The notes under the pieces were generated by a model. The model did no database searches. It was given only the letters and a program-made list of their open reading frames with translations, and was not told the origin of the DNA. Made by a program: the position numbers and the translations under genes. Below, piece by piece: positions 1-5,281 of a stretch of 6,931 nt of DNA. The stretch is from contig DQCI01000189.1 of assembly GCA_003545125.1 (NCBI GenBank), forward strand, positions 7,579 to 14,509, written 5' to 3'. The first letter of the stretch is position 1. Every line of letters begins with the position of its first letter. The stretch is from Paracoccaceae bacterium. Its GTDB lineage: Bacteria; Pseudomonadota; Alphaproteobacteria; Rhodobacterales; Rhodobacteraceae.

Positions 1-950
1 TTGAGGTGGATGTGGTCGCCGCTGTCGCCGACGCCGCGGCCCTCGCGGATTTCCATCGTCATCGACCGCGAGACGTAGTCGCGGGGCGCGAGATCCTTGT
101 AGTGGGGCGCATAGCGCTCCATGAAACGCTCACCTTCGGAGTTGGTGAGGTAGCCACCCTCGCCGCGGGCCCCCTCGGTGATCAGGCAGCCGGAGCCGTA
201 GATGCCGGTCGGGTGGAACTGCACGAATTCCATGTCTTGCAGCGCGAGGCCGGCGCGGGCCACCATGCCGCCGCCGTCGCCGGTGCAGGTGTGGGCGGAG
301 GTGGCGCTGAAGTAGGCGCGGCCGTAGCCGCCGGTGGCGAGCACGACCATCTTGGCGGAAAAGACGTGGAAGGTGCCGTCGTCGAGCTTCCAGCACAGCA
401 CGCCCTGCACCGCGCCGTCGTCCGACATGATGAGATCGAGCGCGAAATACTCGATGTAGAACTCGGCGTTGTTCTTCAGGCTTTGCCCGTAGAGCGTGTG
501 CAGGATGGCGTGGCCGGTGCGGTCGGCGGCGGCGCAGGTGCGCTGCACCGGGGGACCGTCGCCGAACTCGGTGGTGTGGCCGCCGAAGGGACGCTGGTAG
601 ATCTTGCCTTCCTCGGTGCGCGAGAACGGCACGCCATAGTGCTCGAGCTCGTAGACGGCATCGGGGGCGGAGCGGGCGAGGTATTCCATCGCATCGGTGT
701 CGCCGAGCCAGTCGGAGCCCTTCACGGTGTCGTACATGTGCCATTGCCAGCTGTCGGGGCCCATGTTGCCCAAGCTGGCGGCGATACCGCCCTGGGCGGC
801 GACGGTGTGGCTACGGGTGGGAAAGACCTTGGTCACGTTGGCAGTGCGCAGGCCTTGCTCGGCCATGCCAAGCGTGGCGCGCAGACCCGCGCCGCCGGCA
901 CCGACCACGACAACGTCGTATTCGTGGGTTTGATATTCGTAGGAAGCCAT
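1..950 (-). CDS. sdhA: Succinate dehydrogenase flavoprotein subunit SdhA (N-terminal 316 residues, cut by window edge)
   Basis: This is the catalytic subunit of respiratory complex II. It oxidises succinate to fumarate at a covalently bound FAD on the cytoplasmic face of the membrane, passing electrons to SdhB and then to quinone through SdhC/SdhD. The translation starts [20 protein letters not shown]. It shows the dinucleotide-binding GAGGAG at residues 17-22, the RSHT motif whose His48 is the expected covalent FAD attachment site, HPTG with active-site His246, TEGARGEGG at 258-266, and Arg290, which aligns with E. coli Arg286. The family is about 590-600 residues, so the C-terminal part (second active-site His and Arg) lies left of base 1; no frame break is seen. 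The ATG is at 948-950, 10 bases after the sdhD stop, with a weak TGAGG ribosome site overlapping that stop, so it is probably co-transcribed with and translationally coupled to sdhD. Identity is near certain. Confidence 0.97.
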   Translation of the reverse strand, partial: MASYEYQTHEYDVVVVGAGGAGLRATLGMAEQGLRTANVTKVFPTRSHTVAAQGGIAASLGNMGPDSWQWHMYDTVKGSDWLGDTDAMEYLARSAPDAVYELEHYGVPFSRTEEGKIYQRPFGGHTTEFGDGPPVQRTCAAADRTGHAILHTLYGQSLKNNAEFYIEYFALDLIMSDDGAVQGVLCWKLDDGTFHVFSAKMVVLATGGYGRAYFSATSAHTCTGDGGGMVARAGLALQDMEFVQFHPTGIYGSGCLITEGARGEGGYLTNSEGERFMERYAPHYKDLAPRDYVSRSMTMEIREGRGVGDSGDHIHL

Positions 951-960
951 GTGTCGTACC

Positions 961-1338
961 TCAGCCAGTGAAGGCGATTTTCAGGATGGCGAAAGCGCCG
1001 ATCAGGGCGAACAGTGCGGAGAGAAGGCGCGTCGATATGATGAGCACGAGCCCCCAGCGGCCGTGGACGTAATCTTCGATCACAACCTGGACACCCTGGA
1101 AGAAGTGCAGGAAGGCGGTGATGAAGAAGGCCACGCCGATGATGGCGTTGACCGGGTGGGCGTAGGCTGTGCGCACGCCTTCGTAGCTGTCGCCGAGGGT
1201 GTAGGCGAGCGGGAAGAGGAAGAGCGGGGTCAGCAGGGCGAGGGCAATGGCGGAGAGCCGCTGTTCCCAGAAATGCTTGGTGCCCGACTTGGCCGAGCCG
1301 AGGCCCTGGGCGCGTTTGCGGTCGGTGAGGTAGGCCAT
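961..1338 (-). CDS. sdhD: Succinate dehydrogenase membrane anchor subunit SdhD
   Basis: This 125-residue protein is the second membrane anchor of complex II, which with SdhC holds heme b and the quinone site. Three hydrophobic segments are visible, at about residues 28-48, 63-88 and 96-122. His78 is followed 11 and 12 residues later by Asp89-Tyr90 (in [10 protein letters not shown]). This spacing matches E. coli His71 (heme ligand) and Asp82-Tyr83 (quinone site), which separates SdhD from other small membrane proteins. The length is normal. The start ATG (1336-1338) lies 12 bases after the sdhC stop and is preceded by a purine-rich GGGAGAG ribosome site. The order sdhC-sdhD-sdhA with short gaps indicates one operon. 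Identity is secure from both the motif and the context. Confidence 0.95.
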   Translation of the reverse strand: MAYLTDRKRAQGLGSAKSGTKHFWEQRLSAIALALLTPLFLFPLAYTLGDSYEGVRTAYAHPVNAIIGVAFFITAFLHFFQGVQVVIEDYVHGRWGLVLIISTRLLSALFALIGAFAILKIAFTG

Positions 1339-1350
1339 GTTGTCTCTCCC

Positions 1351-1743
1351 TTACCAGGCGATGGCGACGATGAGGGTGACGAGGGTGGCTAGCCCTGCGA
1401 AGATGATCGTGTTCATCGCCGAGCGGGCCACGCGCTTCTGGCCGAACCAGGCGCCGGTGTCCCAGATCAGGTGCCGGAGGCCGTTGAAGAAATGAAACCA
1501 GAGCGAGGCGGCGCCGGCGAGCAGGATGAGCCAACCGAGCCAGGAGGTGACGAACCAGTCGATGGCGTTGAACACCGGCTCGGACCAGGCGGCGCCGAGG
1601 AACCAGAGCGCGATCAGCATGGTCACGCAGCCGATCGCGACCCCGGTCGCGCGGTGCAGGATCGACACGACAGCGTTGAGCGGCAGCTTGTAGATATCGA
1701 GGTGCGGCGAAAGCGGGCGGTTGCCCCGTTCCACGTCGGCCAT
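1351..1743 (-). CDS. sdhC: Succinate dehydrogenase cytochrome b556 subunit SdhC
   Basis: This 130-residue protein is the heme b-binding anchor of complex II and the first gene of the operon. SILHRATGV at residues 27-35 carries the Ser27, His30 and Arg31 quinone-site residues, at the same numbers as in E. coli SdhC. LWFHFFNGLRHLIWD contains His84, the expected axial heme ligand, and His91. Three membrane segments lie at about 25-50, 63-86 and 108-129. The frame is open further upstream to 1896, but the start MADVERGNRP at 1741-1743 was chosen because it gives the family length, follows an AAAGGG ribosome site, and is where similarity to known SdhC proteins begins. An overlapping ATG at 1746-1748 is out of frame. 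Confidence 0.95.
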   Translation of the reverse strand: MADVERGNRPLSPHLDIYKLPLNAVVSILHRATGVAIGCVTMLIALWFLGAAWSEPVFNAIDWFVTSWLGWLILLAGAASLWFHFFNGLRHLIWDTGAWFGQKRVARSAMNTIIFAGLATLVTLIVAIAW

Positions 1744-1774
1744 GACATGCCCTTTCGATCTGTTGGCGGTCGGG

Positions 1775-1806
1775 ATTATCCATAGTGAATTTCTGCCTGC
1801 TGTCAC
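1775..1806 (-). promoter_or_regulatory. Weak candidate sigma70-type promoter for sdhC
   Basis: Read on the minus strand, GTGACA (1806-1801) matches five of six bases of the TTGACA -35 box. Two -10 candidates follow. TATGGA (1784-1779) has an acceptable 16-base spacer but matches only three of six bases. GATAAT (1780-1775) matches five of six, but its 20-base spacer is too long. Either would start transcription roughly 25-35 bases before the sdhC ATG. This is a guess from motif matching only; the spacing/consensus trade-off keeps confidence low. Confidence 0.25.
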
Positions 1807-1851
1807 GCCCCGGGGCCCGGAAAAAAACCGATTGTGAGCGGAAACGCGGCT

Positions 1852-1900
1852 GCAAATCTTCACCTGTGATAACAAATATCGCCTTTGTGATCGCAAATCT
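1852..1900 (-). promoter_or_regulatory. Repeated AGATTTGC boxes and an imperfect palindrome upstream of sdhC, possible regulator site
   Basis: On the sdhC strand the octamer AGATTTGC occurs twice (1900-1893 and 1859-1852), 41 bases apart, close to four helical turns. The upstream copy is part of the near-palindrome TTTGCGATCACAAA (1897-1884), with one mismatched pair. On the plus strand TGTGA occurs at 1833-1837, 1865-1869 and 1886-1890, and TCACA at 1912-1916, but no pair has the spacing of a standard CRP or FNR site. The arrangement suggests binding by a dimeric regulator on one face of the DNA. Which regulator is unknown. Confidence 0.35.
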
Positions 1901-2094
1901 GGCGCCTCTGATCACATTGCGGAATCACCCGCGCGGGACGGCGATTCTCAAACACGCTGCGGCGCCGCATGGTGCGGGGCAAAGCGCTGAGAACGGGCGG
2001 GATTCCCGGCTTTCACATGCAGAAAGATGGATTTATGAATGTCAGGCCGCCCCGATCCGGGGTACGGCGCCGCAGCCGCCCCGACGGCCAATCT

Positions 2095-2146
2095 GCCCGC
2101 CCGCGCGGCATCCGGACCCGGAGACCAGAGCCTCGCGCGGGCGGGC
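2095..2146 (-). terminator. Strong GC stem-loop directly after mch, probable transcript end or 3'-stabilising hairpin
   Basis: A perfect 13-base inverted repeat (arms 2095-2107 and 2134-2146, GCCCGCCCGCGCG and its complement) encloses 26 bases, which themselves hold a small TCCGG/CCGGA hairpin. It begins 5 bases after the mch stop codon. The transcript continues AGATTGGCC after the stem, so there is no T tract. It is therefore not a classical intrinsic terminator, but a hairpin at this place would fit 3'-end protection or factor-assisted termination separating the mcl2-mch unit from sdh. Confidence 0.55.
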
Positions 2147-2151
2147 CGAGG

Positions 2152-3189
2152 TCAGTTGGGCATCAGCGCCCAGACGTCGAGGTCGAGCAGCACATGCGGA
2201 AGATACTTCCCGTCTTCGCCCCTCAGCGCAAACTCCGGCGCGCCGTGGCGGGTTGCGACGAGACGCAGCCGGATCGCGCCGACGCCGGGATGGGTGGTGT
2301 CGGCGGTGTCGAGAACTTCCGACCAGGCCCGCAGAGTGTCGCCGGCGAAGCAGGGGTTGGCATGGGCGCCGGCGTTGAGGCCGACGATCATCTGCGCGTT
2401 GGCGAGGCCGTTGAAACTCAGCGCACGGGCGAGGCTGATGACGTGGCCGCCGTAGATCAGCCGCTTGCCGTCGTCGCGGTTGGTGGCGTCGAAATGCACC
2501 TTGGCGGTGTTCTGCCACAGCCGGGTCGCGAGCATGTGCTCGGCTTCCTCGATGGTGACGCCATCGACGTGGTCGATCTTCTCGCCGATCACGTAGTCGC
2601 CGAGGCGGTGGCGCTCGCCGGCGAGGGTGAAATCGTAGCGCGCGAAATCGAGCCCCTCCGGGATCACCAGGTCTTCCGCCGCGAGGGCCGGTTTCAGCTC
2701 CGGGATCAGCGTGTCGGGCGCTTCCCGCTCGAGGTCGCGTTTGCGCACCATCACCCAGCGGATGTAGTCGAGCACAACTTCGCCGTCCTGGTTGGTGCCG
2801 GTGGTGCGCACCCAAACGACGCCGGACTTGCCGCCCGAGTTCTGCTTGAGGCCGATCACCTGGCTTTGCGAGCGCAGCGTGTCGCCCGGGTAGACCGGTT
2901 TCAGCCAGCGCCCCTCGGCGTAGCCGAGGTTGGCGACGGCGTTAAGCGAGACGTCGGGGACGGTCTTGCCGAAGACCAGGTGGAAGGCGGCGAGGTCGTC
3001 GATGGGGGCGGCGGGCAGACCGCAGCCCCGGGCGAATTCATCGGACGAATACAGCGCGTGGCGGGCCGGGTAGAGCGCATGGTAGAGCGCGCGCTCGCCT
3101 CCCGAGACGGTGCGCGGCACCGCATGGGCGATCACTTCGCCGATGCGGTAGTCTTCGAAGAAACGTCCCGGGTTGGTCTTGGCCATCAT
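2152..3189 (-). CDS. mch: Mesaconyl-CoA hydratase (beta-methylmalyl-CoA dehydratase)
   Basis: This enzyme (EC 4.2.1.148) reversibly hydrates mesaconyl-CoA to beta-methylmalyl-CoA, a late step of the ethylmalonyl-CoA pathway for acetyl-CoA assimilation, in the cytoplasm. The 345-residue protein is a double hot-dog (MaoC-like) hydratase. The N-terminal half opens with NPGRFFEDYRIGE and has LVFGKTVPDVSLNAVANLGY (about 70-89), VYPGDTL and VVLDYIRWVMVRKR. The C-terminal half begins near RLGDYVIGEKIDH and holds the catalytic-type stretch KVHFDATNRDDG (about 230-240) followed by YGGHVISLARALSFNGL. These blocks match remembered Rhodobacter Mch proteins over the full length, which are about 343 residues. 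The ATG at 3187-3189 is directly followed by a second ATG (3184-3186), and an in-frame GTG lies at 3196-3198. The ribosome site (GTGAGA) is poor, so the exact start is uncertain by a few residues. It is the last gene of a unit with the NnrU-like gene and mcl2. Confidence 0.93.
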   Translation of the reverse strand: MMAKTNPGRFFEDYRIGEVIAHAVPRTVSGGERALYHALYPARHALYSSDEFARGCGLPAAPIDDLAAFHLVFGKTVPDVSLNAVANLGYAEGRWLKPVYPGDTLRSQSQVIGLKQNSGGKSGVVWVRTTGTNQDGEVVLDYIRWVMVRKRDLEREAPDTLIPELKPALAAEDLVIPEGLDFARYDFTLAGERHRLGDYVIGEKIDHVDGVTIEEAEHMLATRLWQNTAKVHFDATNRDDGKRLIYGGHVISLARALSFNGLANAQMIVGLNAGAHANPCFAGDTLRAWSEVLDTADTTHPGVGAIRLRLVATRHGAPEFALRGEDGKYLPHVLLDLDVWALMPN

Positions 3190-3220
3190 GGATCTCACTG
3201 GTTGGTGTCGTTGCGGCCGG

Positions 3221-3766
3221 TCAGCCGAAGGCCGCGTAGCCGAGCAGGTAATGGACCCAGGCGATCAGGCCGAAGACGACGAGAGAGGCGCCGGCTGCGA
3301 TGATCTCCTTGCGGGTCTCGAACGGGCCGGTCGGGCGGGTGTCTTCGGTCTGGCGGTTGATGAGGATGACCTCGGCCACCGCCCATGCCAGCAGCCCGCC
3401 GAACAGGATGAAGGAGGGCAAGTCGCCGTTCACCAGCAGATGGGCGACGGCCCAGGCTTTCATGGCGGTGAGCTGGGGATGGCGGATCTTCGAGGTGATC
3501 CAGGTTTTCATCCCCGAGGCGGCGAACAGGTAGACCGCGAGCAGGTTGAGCAGGTTGTTGATGCCCACCGTGGCCGGGTGCCGATCCCAAAGGATCGCGG
3601 CGTCGGTCATGCGGAAGCCGATCACCATGAGCACGACGGAGGCGAGCAGGGCAAGCGCGACGATGCCTTGCGCCTTGTCGCCCATTTGCGCCCGTTTGGC
3701 GGGGGCGACACGTTTGAAGAAATGGGCGGCGGCCCACAGAAGAACGCCGAGGATGAGCAGGAGCAT
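3221..3766 (-). CDS. NnrU-family integral membrane protein
   Basis: This 181-residue polytopic membrane protein is assigned to the NnrU family (named from a gene near nitric-oxide-related genes in Rhodobacter; related to plant 15-cis-zeta-carotene isomerase Z-ISO). Family features seen are the N-terminal hydrophobic segment ending in AAAHFF (His15), IRHPQLTAMKAWAVAHLLVN (about 94-113) with His96 and His109, NGD at 113-115, and FILFGGLLAWAVAEVILINR. About five to six membrane segments are evident, the last at about 157-178. The biochemical function of bacterial NnrU is not established, and heme binding is only suggested by the Z-ISO relation and conserved histidines. The start ATG (3764-3766) is 3 bases past the mcl2 stop, and its ribosome site GGAAGGA lies inside the last mcl2 codons, so the two are coupled. 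The gap to mch is 31 bases. No denitrification gene is in the window, so the context argues for a role linked to carbon metabolism or a merely conserved neighbour. Confidence 0.82.
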   Translation of the reverse strand: MLLLILGVLLWAAAHFFKRVAPAKRAQMGDKAQGIVALALLASVVLMVIGFRMTDAAILWDRHPATVGINNLLNLLAVYLFAASGMKTWITSKIRHPQLTAMKAWAVAHLLVNGDLPSFILFGGLLAWAVAEVILINRQTEDTRPTGPFETRKEIIAAGASLVVFGLIAWVHYLLGYAAFG

Positions 3767-3769
3767 GGT

Positions 3770-4624
3770 TTATCCTTCCAGGTTGGCTATGGCCTCCGCT
3801 TTTGCCAGCAGGGCCTTCGCCGTCACGATATGCAGATTTTCGACGATCTTGCCATCCACGACAGCAACACCCTTGCCTTTCGCCTCTGCCTCTTTGAAGG
3901 CGGCGATCTGGCGGCGGGCGAGATCGAGGGCGTCTTCGGACGGCGAAAAAGCCTTGTTGGCGATGGCGAGCTGGGCGGGGTGGATCAGGGTTTTGCCGTC
4001 GAAACCGAGGCGGCGGCCCTGGTCGCATTCGTTCCAGAGCCCTTCGTCGTCCTTGAAGGCATTGTAGACACCATCGACGATGGGGATGCCGTCGGCGCGG
4101 GCGGCGATCAGGCTGAGTTGCAACGCGGTCATGATCTCGGCCCGGTCGGGGCCGGGGTGGGCGCCGAGCTCCTTCACCAGATCGTTGGTGCCCATGACGA
4201 TGCCGGCAAGGCGGGGATGCGCGGCGATCTCGCGCGCGTTCATCACGCCGGAGGTGGTTTCCATCATCGCCCAGATCGGCACGTCGGACATCATCTCGGC
4301 GAGGGTTTCGACGTCGAGCGCGGAGTTGACCTTGGGCAGCAGGATGCCGTCGCAATCGACGCTGCGGAAGGCCTGGATGTCGGCATTGCCCCAGTCGGTG
4401 TCGAAGCCGTTGATGCGCACCAGCTTCGCGCGGTTGCCGTAGCCGCCCTTGTCGAGCTGTTGGCGCAGCAGGCTCCGCGCCTCGGCCTTGGCGTCGGGGG
4501 CGACGGCGTCTTCGAGATCGAAGATGATCGCGTCGGCGGGGAGGGTGCGGGCCTTGTCGAGCGCACGTTCGTTCGAACCGGGGATATAGAGCACCGACCG
4601 GTAGGGGCGGATCGACTGGGTCAT
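3770..4624 (-). CDS. mcl2: (3S)-malyl-CoA thioesterase Mcl2 (HpcH/CitE-like family)
   Basis: The 284-residue protein belongs to the HpcH/HpaI aldolase and CitE-like TIM-barrel family. It is assigned as Mcl2 (EC 3.1.2.30), which hydrolyses (3S)-malyl-CoA to malate and CoA and so completes apparent malate synthase activity with Mcl1. Visible are RSVLYIPGSNERALDKA (9-25), IIFDLEDAVAPD (33-44), Arg70 in VRING, Glu122 in WAMMETTSG and Asp148 in VMGTNDL (the expected Mg ligands), then VDGVYNAFKDDEGL and GFDGKTLIHPAQL. The C-terminal GVAVVDGKIVENLHIVTA also agrees with remembered Rhodobacter Mcl2 and differs from Mcl1, which is about 318 residues with a different N terminus. Lyase activity cannot be excluded from sequence alone. 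The frame extends upstream to 5008 but the ATG at 4622-4624 has a good GAGGA ribosome site at 8-base spacing and gives the family length. It is the first gene of the mcl2-nnrU-like-mch unit. Confidence 0.88.
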   Translation of the reverse strand: MTQSIRPYRSVLYIPGSNERALDKARTLPADAIIFDLEDAVAPDAKAEARSLLRQQLDKGGYGNRAKLVRINGFDTDWGNADIQAFRSVDCDGILLPKVNSALDVETLAEMMSDVPIWAMMETTSGVMNAREIAAHPRLAGIVMGTNDLVKELGAHPGPDRAEIMTALQLSLIAARADGIPIVDGVYNAFKDDEGLWNECDQGRRLGFDGKTLIHPAQLAIANKAFSPSEDALDLARRQIAAFKEAEAKGKGVAVVDGKIVENLHIVTAKALLAKAEAIANLEG

Positions 4625-4845
4625 GATTCTGTTCCTCGATTCTGGACGGCGGGCAATTTTGTTGCGCAAACGAACACCGGCGCGCACGAATGCGCAAGAG
4701 AAAAATGCCGCGCTGCAGCGGAAATGCCAACAATCCGAGGCATCGTCCGGGCGTTTAACTTTAGGGAAGGCTTCCGAGGCCAAGGTTTTTGACGTGCCGG
4801 GGGAGCAAAGGGCTCCCAGTCCGGCTCCGACCGAAAGGACATGCG
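4625..4845. promoter_or_regulatory. Divergent control region between mcl2 and the small exported-protein gene
   Basis: This 221-base stretch must hold the promoters for the leftward mcl2-mch unit and for the rightward small gene. Near mcl2 it contains the perfect palindrome TTGCGCAA (4662-4669). On the mcl2 strand this lies in TTTGCGCAACAAA, which resembles TTTGCGATCACAAA upstream of sdhC. A second TGCGCAA (4691-4697) lies 28 bases away, and GCGCA-CGAA-TGCGC (4682-4695) forms a small inverted repeat. Short AT-rich patches (4655-4673, 4699-4706, 4754-4763) could be promoter elements, but no -35/-10 pair with good spacing was found. The regulator is unknown; ethylmalonyl-CoA pathway genes in this group are known to be controlled by carbon-source-sensing regulators. 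Confidence 0.45.
4797..4824 (+). promoter_or_regulatory. Stable hairpin in the probable 5' leader of the small exported-protein gene
   Basis: GGGAGC (4801-4806) and GCTCCC (4812-4817) pair around a five-base loop. CCGG (4797-4800) pairs with CCGG (4821-4824) across a three-base bulge, giving about ten pairs in total. The hairpin ends 21 bases before the ATG at 4846 and just ahead of the AAAGGA ribosome site, so if transcribed it could affect translation or message stability. No T run follows on either strand, so it is not read as an intrinsic terminator. Confidence 0.35.
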
Positions 4846-5163
4846 ATGAAACCGCAGATTTTGACCCTCGGTCTCTGGATCGGCGCCGCTTGCCTTGCCG
4901 GGGCCGGTCATGCGGAGACGGCGGTCTGCGCCGAACGCGCGACCGTGGTTGACCGTCTCGCTGCCGAATACGGCGAGACGCGTCAGGCCATCGGGCTCGC
5001 CTCGGCAAGCCAGGTGGTGGAGGTTTTCGCCTCGGAAGAGACCGGCAGCTGGACCATCACCGTGACCCGGCCCGACGGGATGACCTGTTTGATGGCGGCG
5101 GGCTCCCATTTCGAGGCGTTGGATGAAGAATTGACGCCGGCTGCGGTCGGCGACCCGGCCTGA
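4846..5163 (+). CDS. Small exported (periplasmic) protein of unknown function
   Basis: I do not recognise a named family. The product is 105 residues. Residues 1-23 look like a Sec signal peptide, with Lys2, a hydrophobic core ILTLGLWIGAACLAGAG and a GHA cleavage site before Glu24. The Cys at residue 16 has no lipobox around it (GAAC), so a lipoprotein is unlikely. The mature part of about 82 residues is acidic and soluble, with two cysteines (Cys28 and Cys81) that could form a disulfide, a helical-looking ERATVVDRLAAEYGETRQA near the start and a possible beta part with SWTITVTRPDGMTCLMAAG. The frame opens earlier, at 4789, but the ATG at 4846-4848 was chosen for the AAAGGA ribosome site (4834-4839) and because it starts the signal peptide. 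It is divergent from mcl2 and convergent with the TauE gene, so probably monocistronic. Confidence 0.85.
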   Translation: MKPQILTLGLWIGAACLAGAGHAETAVCAERATVVDRLAAEYGETRQAIGLASASQVVEVFASEETGSWTITVTRPDGMTCLMAAGSHFEALDEELTPAAVGDPA

Positions 5164-5180
5164 GGGCACGGCAAGGTATT

Positions 5181-5253
5181 TCGACGCCTTCGGCGTCGAC
5201 CCACGCGGGGCGTTGCCCCGCACCCCGGCGTGTGTGCGCCAAGATGAAGGCGC
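5181..5253. repeat. Two tandem perfect stem-loops (REP-like element), probable bidirectional transcript end
   Basis: TCGACGCC-TTC-GGCGTCGA (5181-5199) is a perfect 8-pair hairpin with a three-base loop. GCGGGGC-GTT-GCCCCGC (5205-5221) is a perfect 7-pair hairpin with a three-base loop, 5 bases further on. Then follow GGCG-TGTGTG-CGCC (5227-5240) and the tail CCAAGATGAAG (5239-5249). The element lies between convergent genes, starting 17 bases after the stop of the small exported-protein gene and ending 28 bases before that of the TauE gene. From memory, palindromes of this design with a CAAGATGAAG-like tail recur between genes in Rhodobacterales genomes. A role in ending or protecting both transcripts is inferred. 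There is no T tract. Confidence 0.65.
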
Positions 5254-5281
5254 GCGCGTTGGCGGAGAGCCGATGCCGGCC

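Larger units (their letters stand above)
1744..2151 (-). other. 408-base gene-free region upstream of sdhC: leader and control region
   Basis: No convincing gene is present; plus-strand open frames here are Arg/Pro/Gly-rich shadows. The half near sdhC (about 1775-1930) is clearly more AT-rich than the neighbouring genes, as expected of a promoter region. It holds repeated AGATTTGC and TGTGA boxes and a seven-base A run (T run on the sdhC strand) beside the palindrome GCCCCGGGGC at 1807-1816. The distal part is GC-rich and contains the stem-loop at 2095-2146 that follows mch. The middle, about 1930-2090, shows nothing that I can assign. Confidence 0.7.

Noticed and set aside
833..1915. A 360-codon minus-strand frame over sdhC, sdhD and the sdhA start
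   Set aside because: It is out of frame with the three Sdh subunits, each of which has diagnostic heme, quinone or FAD residues in its own frame.
1865..1916. CRP- or FNR-type binding site from TGTGA and TCACA boxes upstream of sdhC
   Set aside because: No TGTGA/TCACA pair has the six-base spacing, and there is no TTGA-N6-TCAA match, so a specific CRP or FNR call is not supported.
1969..3303. A 444-codon plus-strand open frame opposite mch
   Set aside because: It is a composition shadow: the minus-strand frame encodes a full-length, motif-bearing Mch, and the plus-strand product is Gly/Ala/Arg/Val-rich with no recognisable domain.
3770..4624. Assignment as Mcl1 (malyl-CoA/beta-methylmalyl-CoA lyase) or citrate lyase CitE
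   Set aside because: The N terminus RSVLYIPGSNERAL, the 284-residue length and the C-terminal VVDGKIVENLHIVTA fit remembered Mcl2. Mcl1 is longer with a different start, and no citrate lyase partner gene is nearby.
3195..4733. A 512-codon minus-strand frame overlapping mcl2 and the NnrU-like gene
   Set aside because: It is read in a different frame from both genes, and its product is Arg/Pro-rich, typical of frame-shifted reading in high-GC DNA.
3173..4792. A 539-codon plus-strand open frame spanning mcl2 and the NnrU-like gene
   Set aside because: It crosses two well-supported minus-strand genes and their junctions, has low-complexity His/Gly/Glu-rich content, and lacks any family motif.
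4789..4826. A tRNA-like or other structured RNA gene before the small exported-protein gene
   Set aside because: Only one hairpin forms; no T-arm, anticodon arm or acceptor stem can be assembled.
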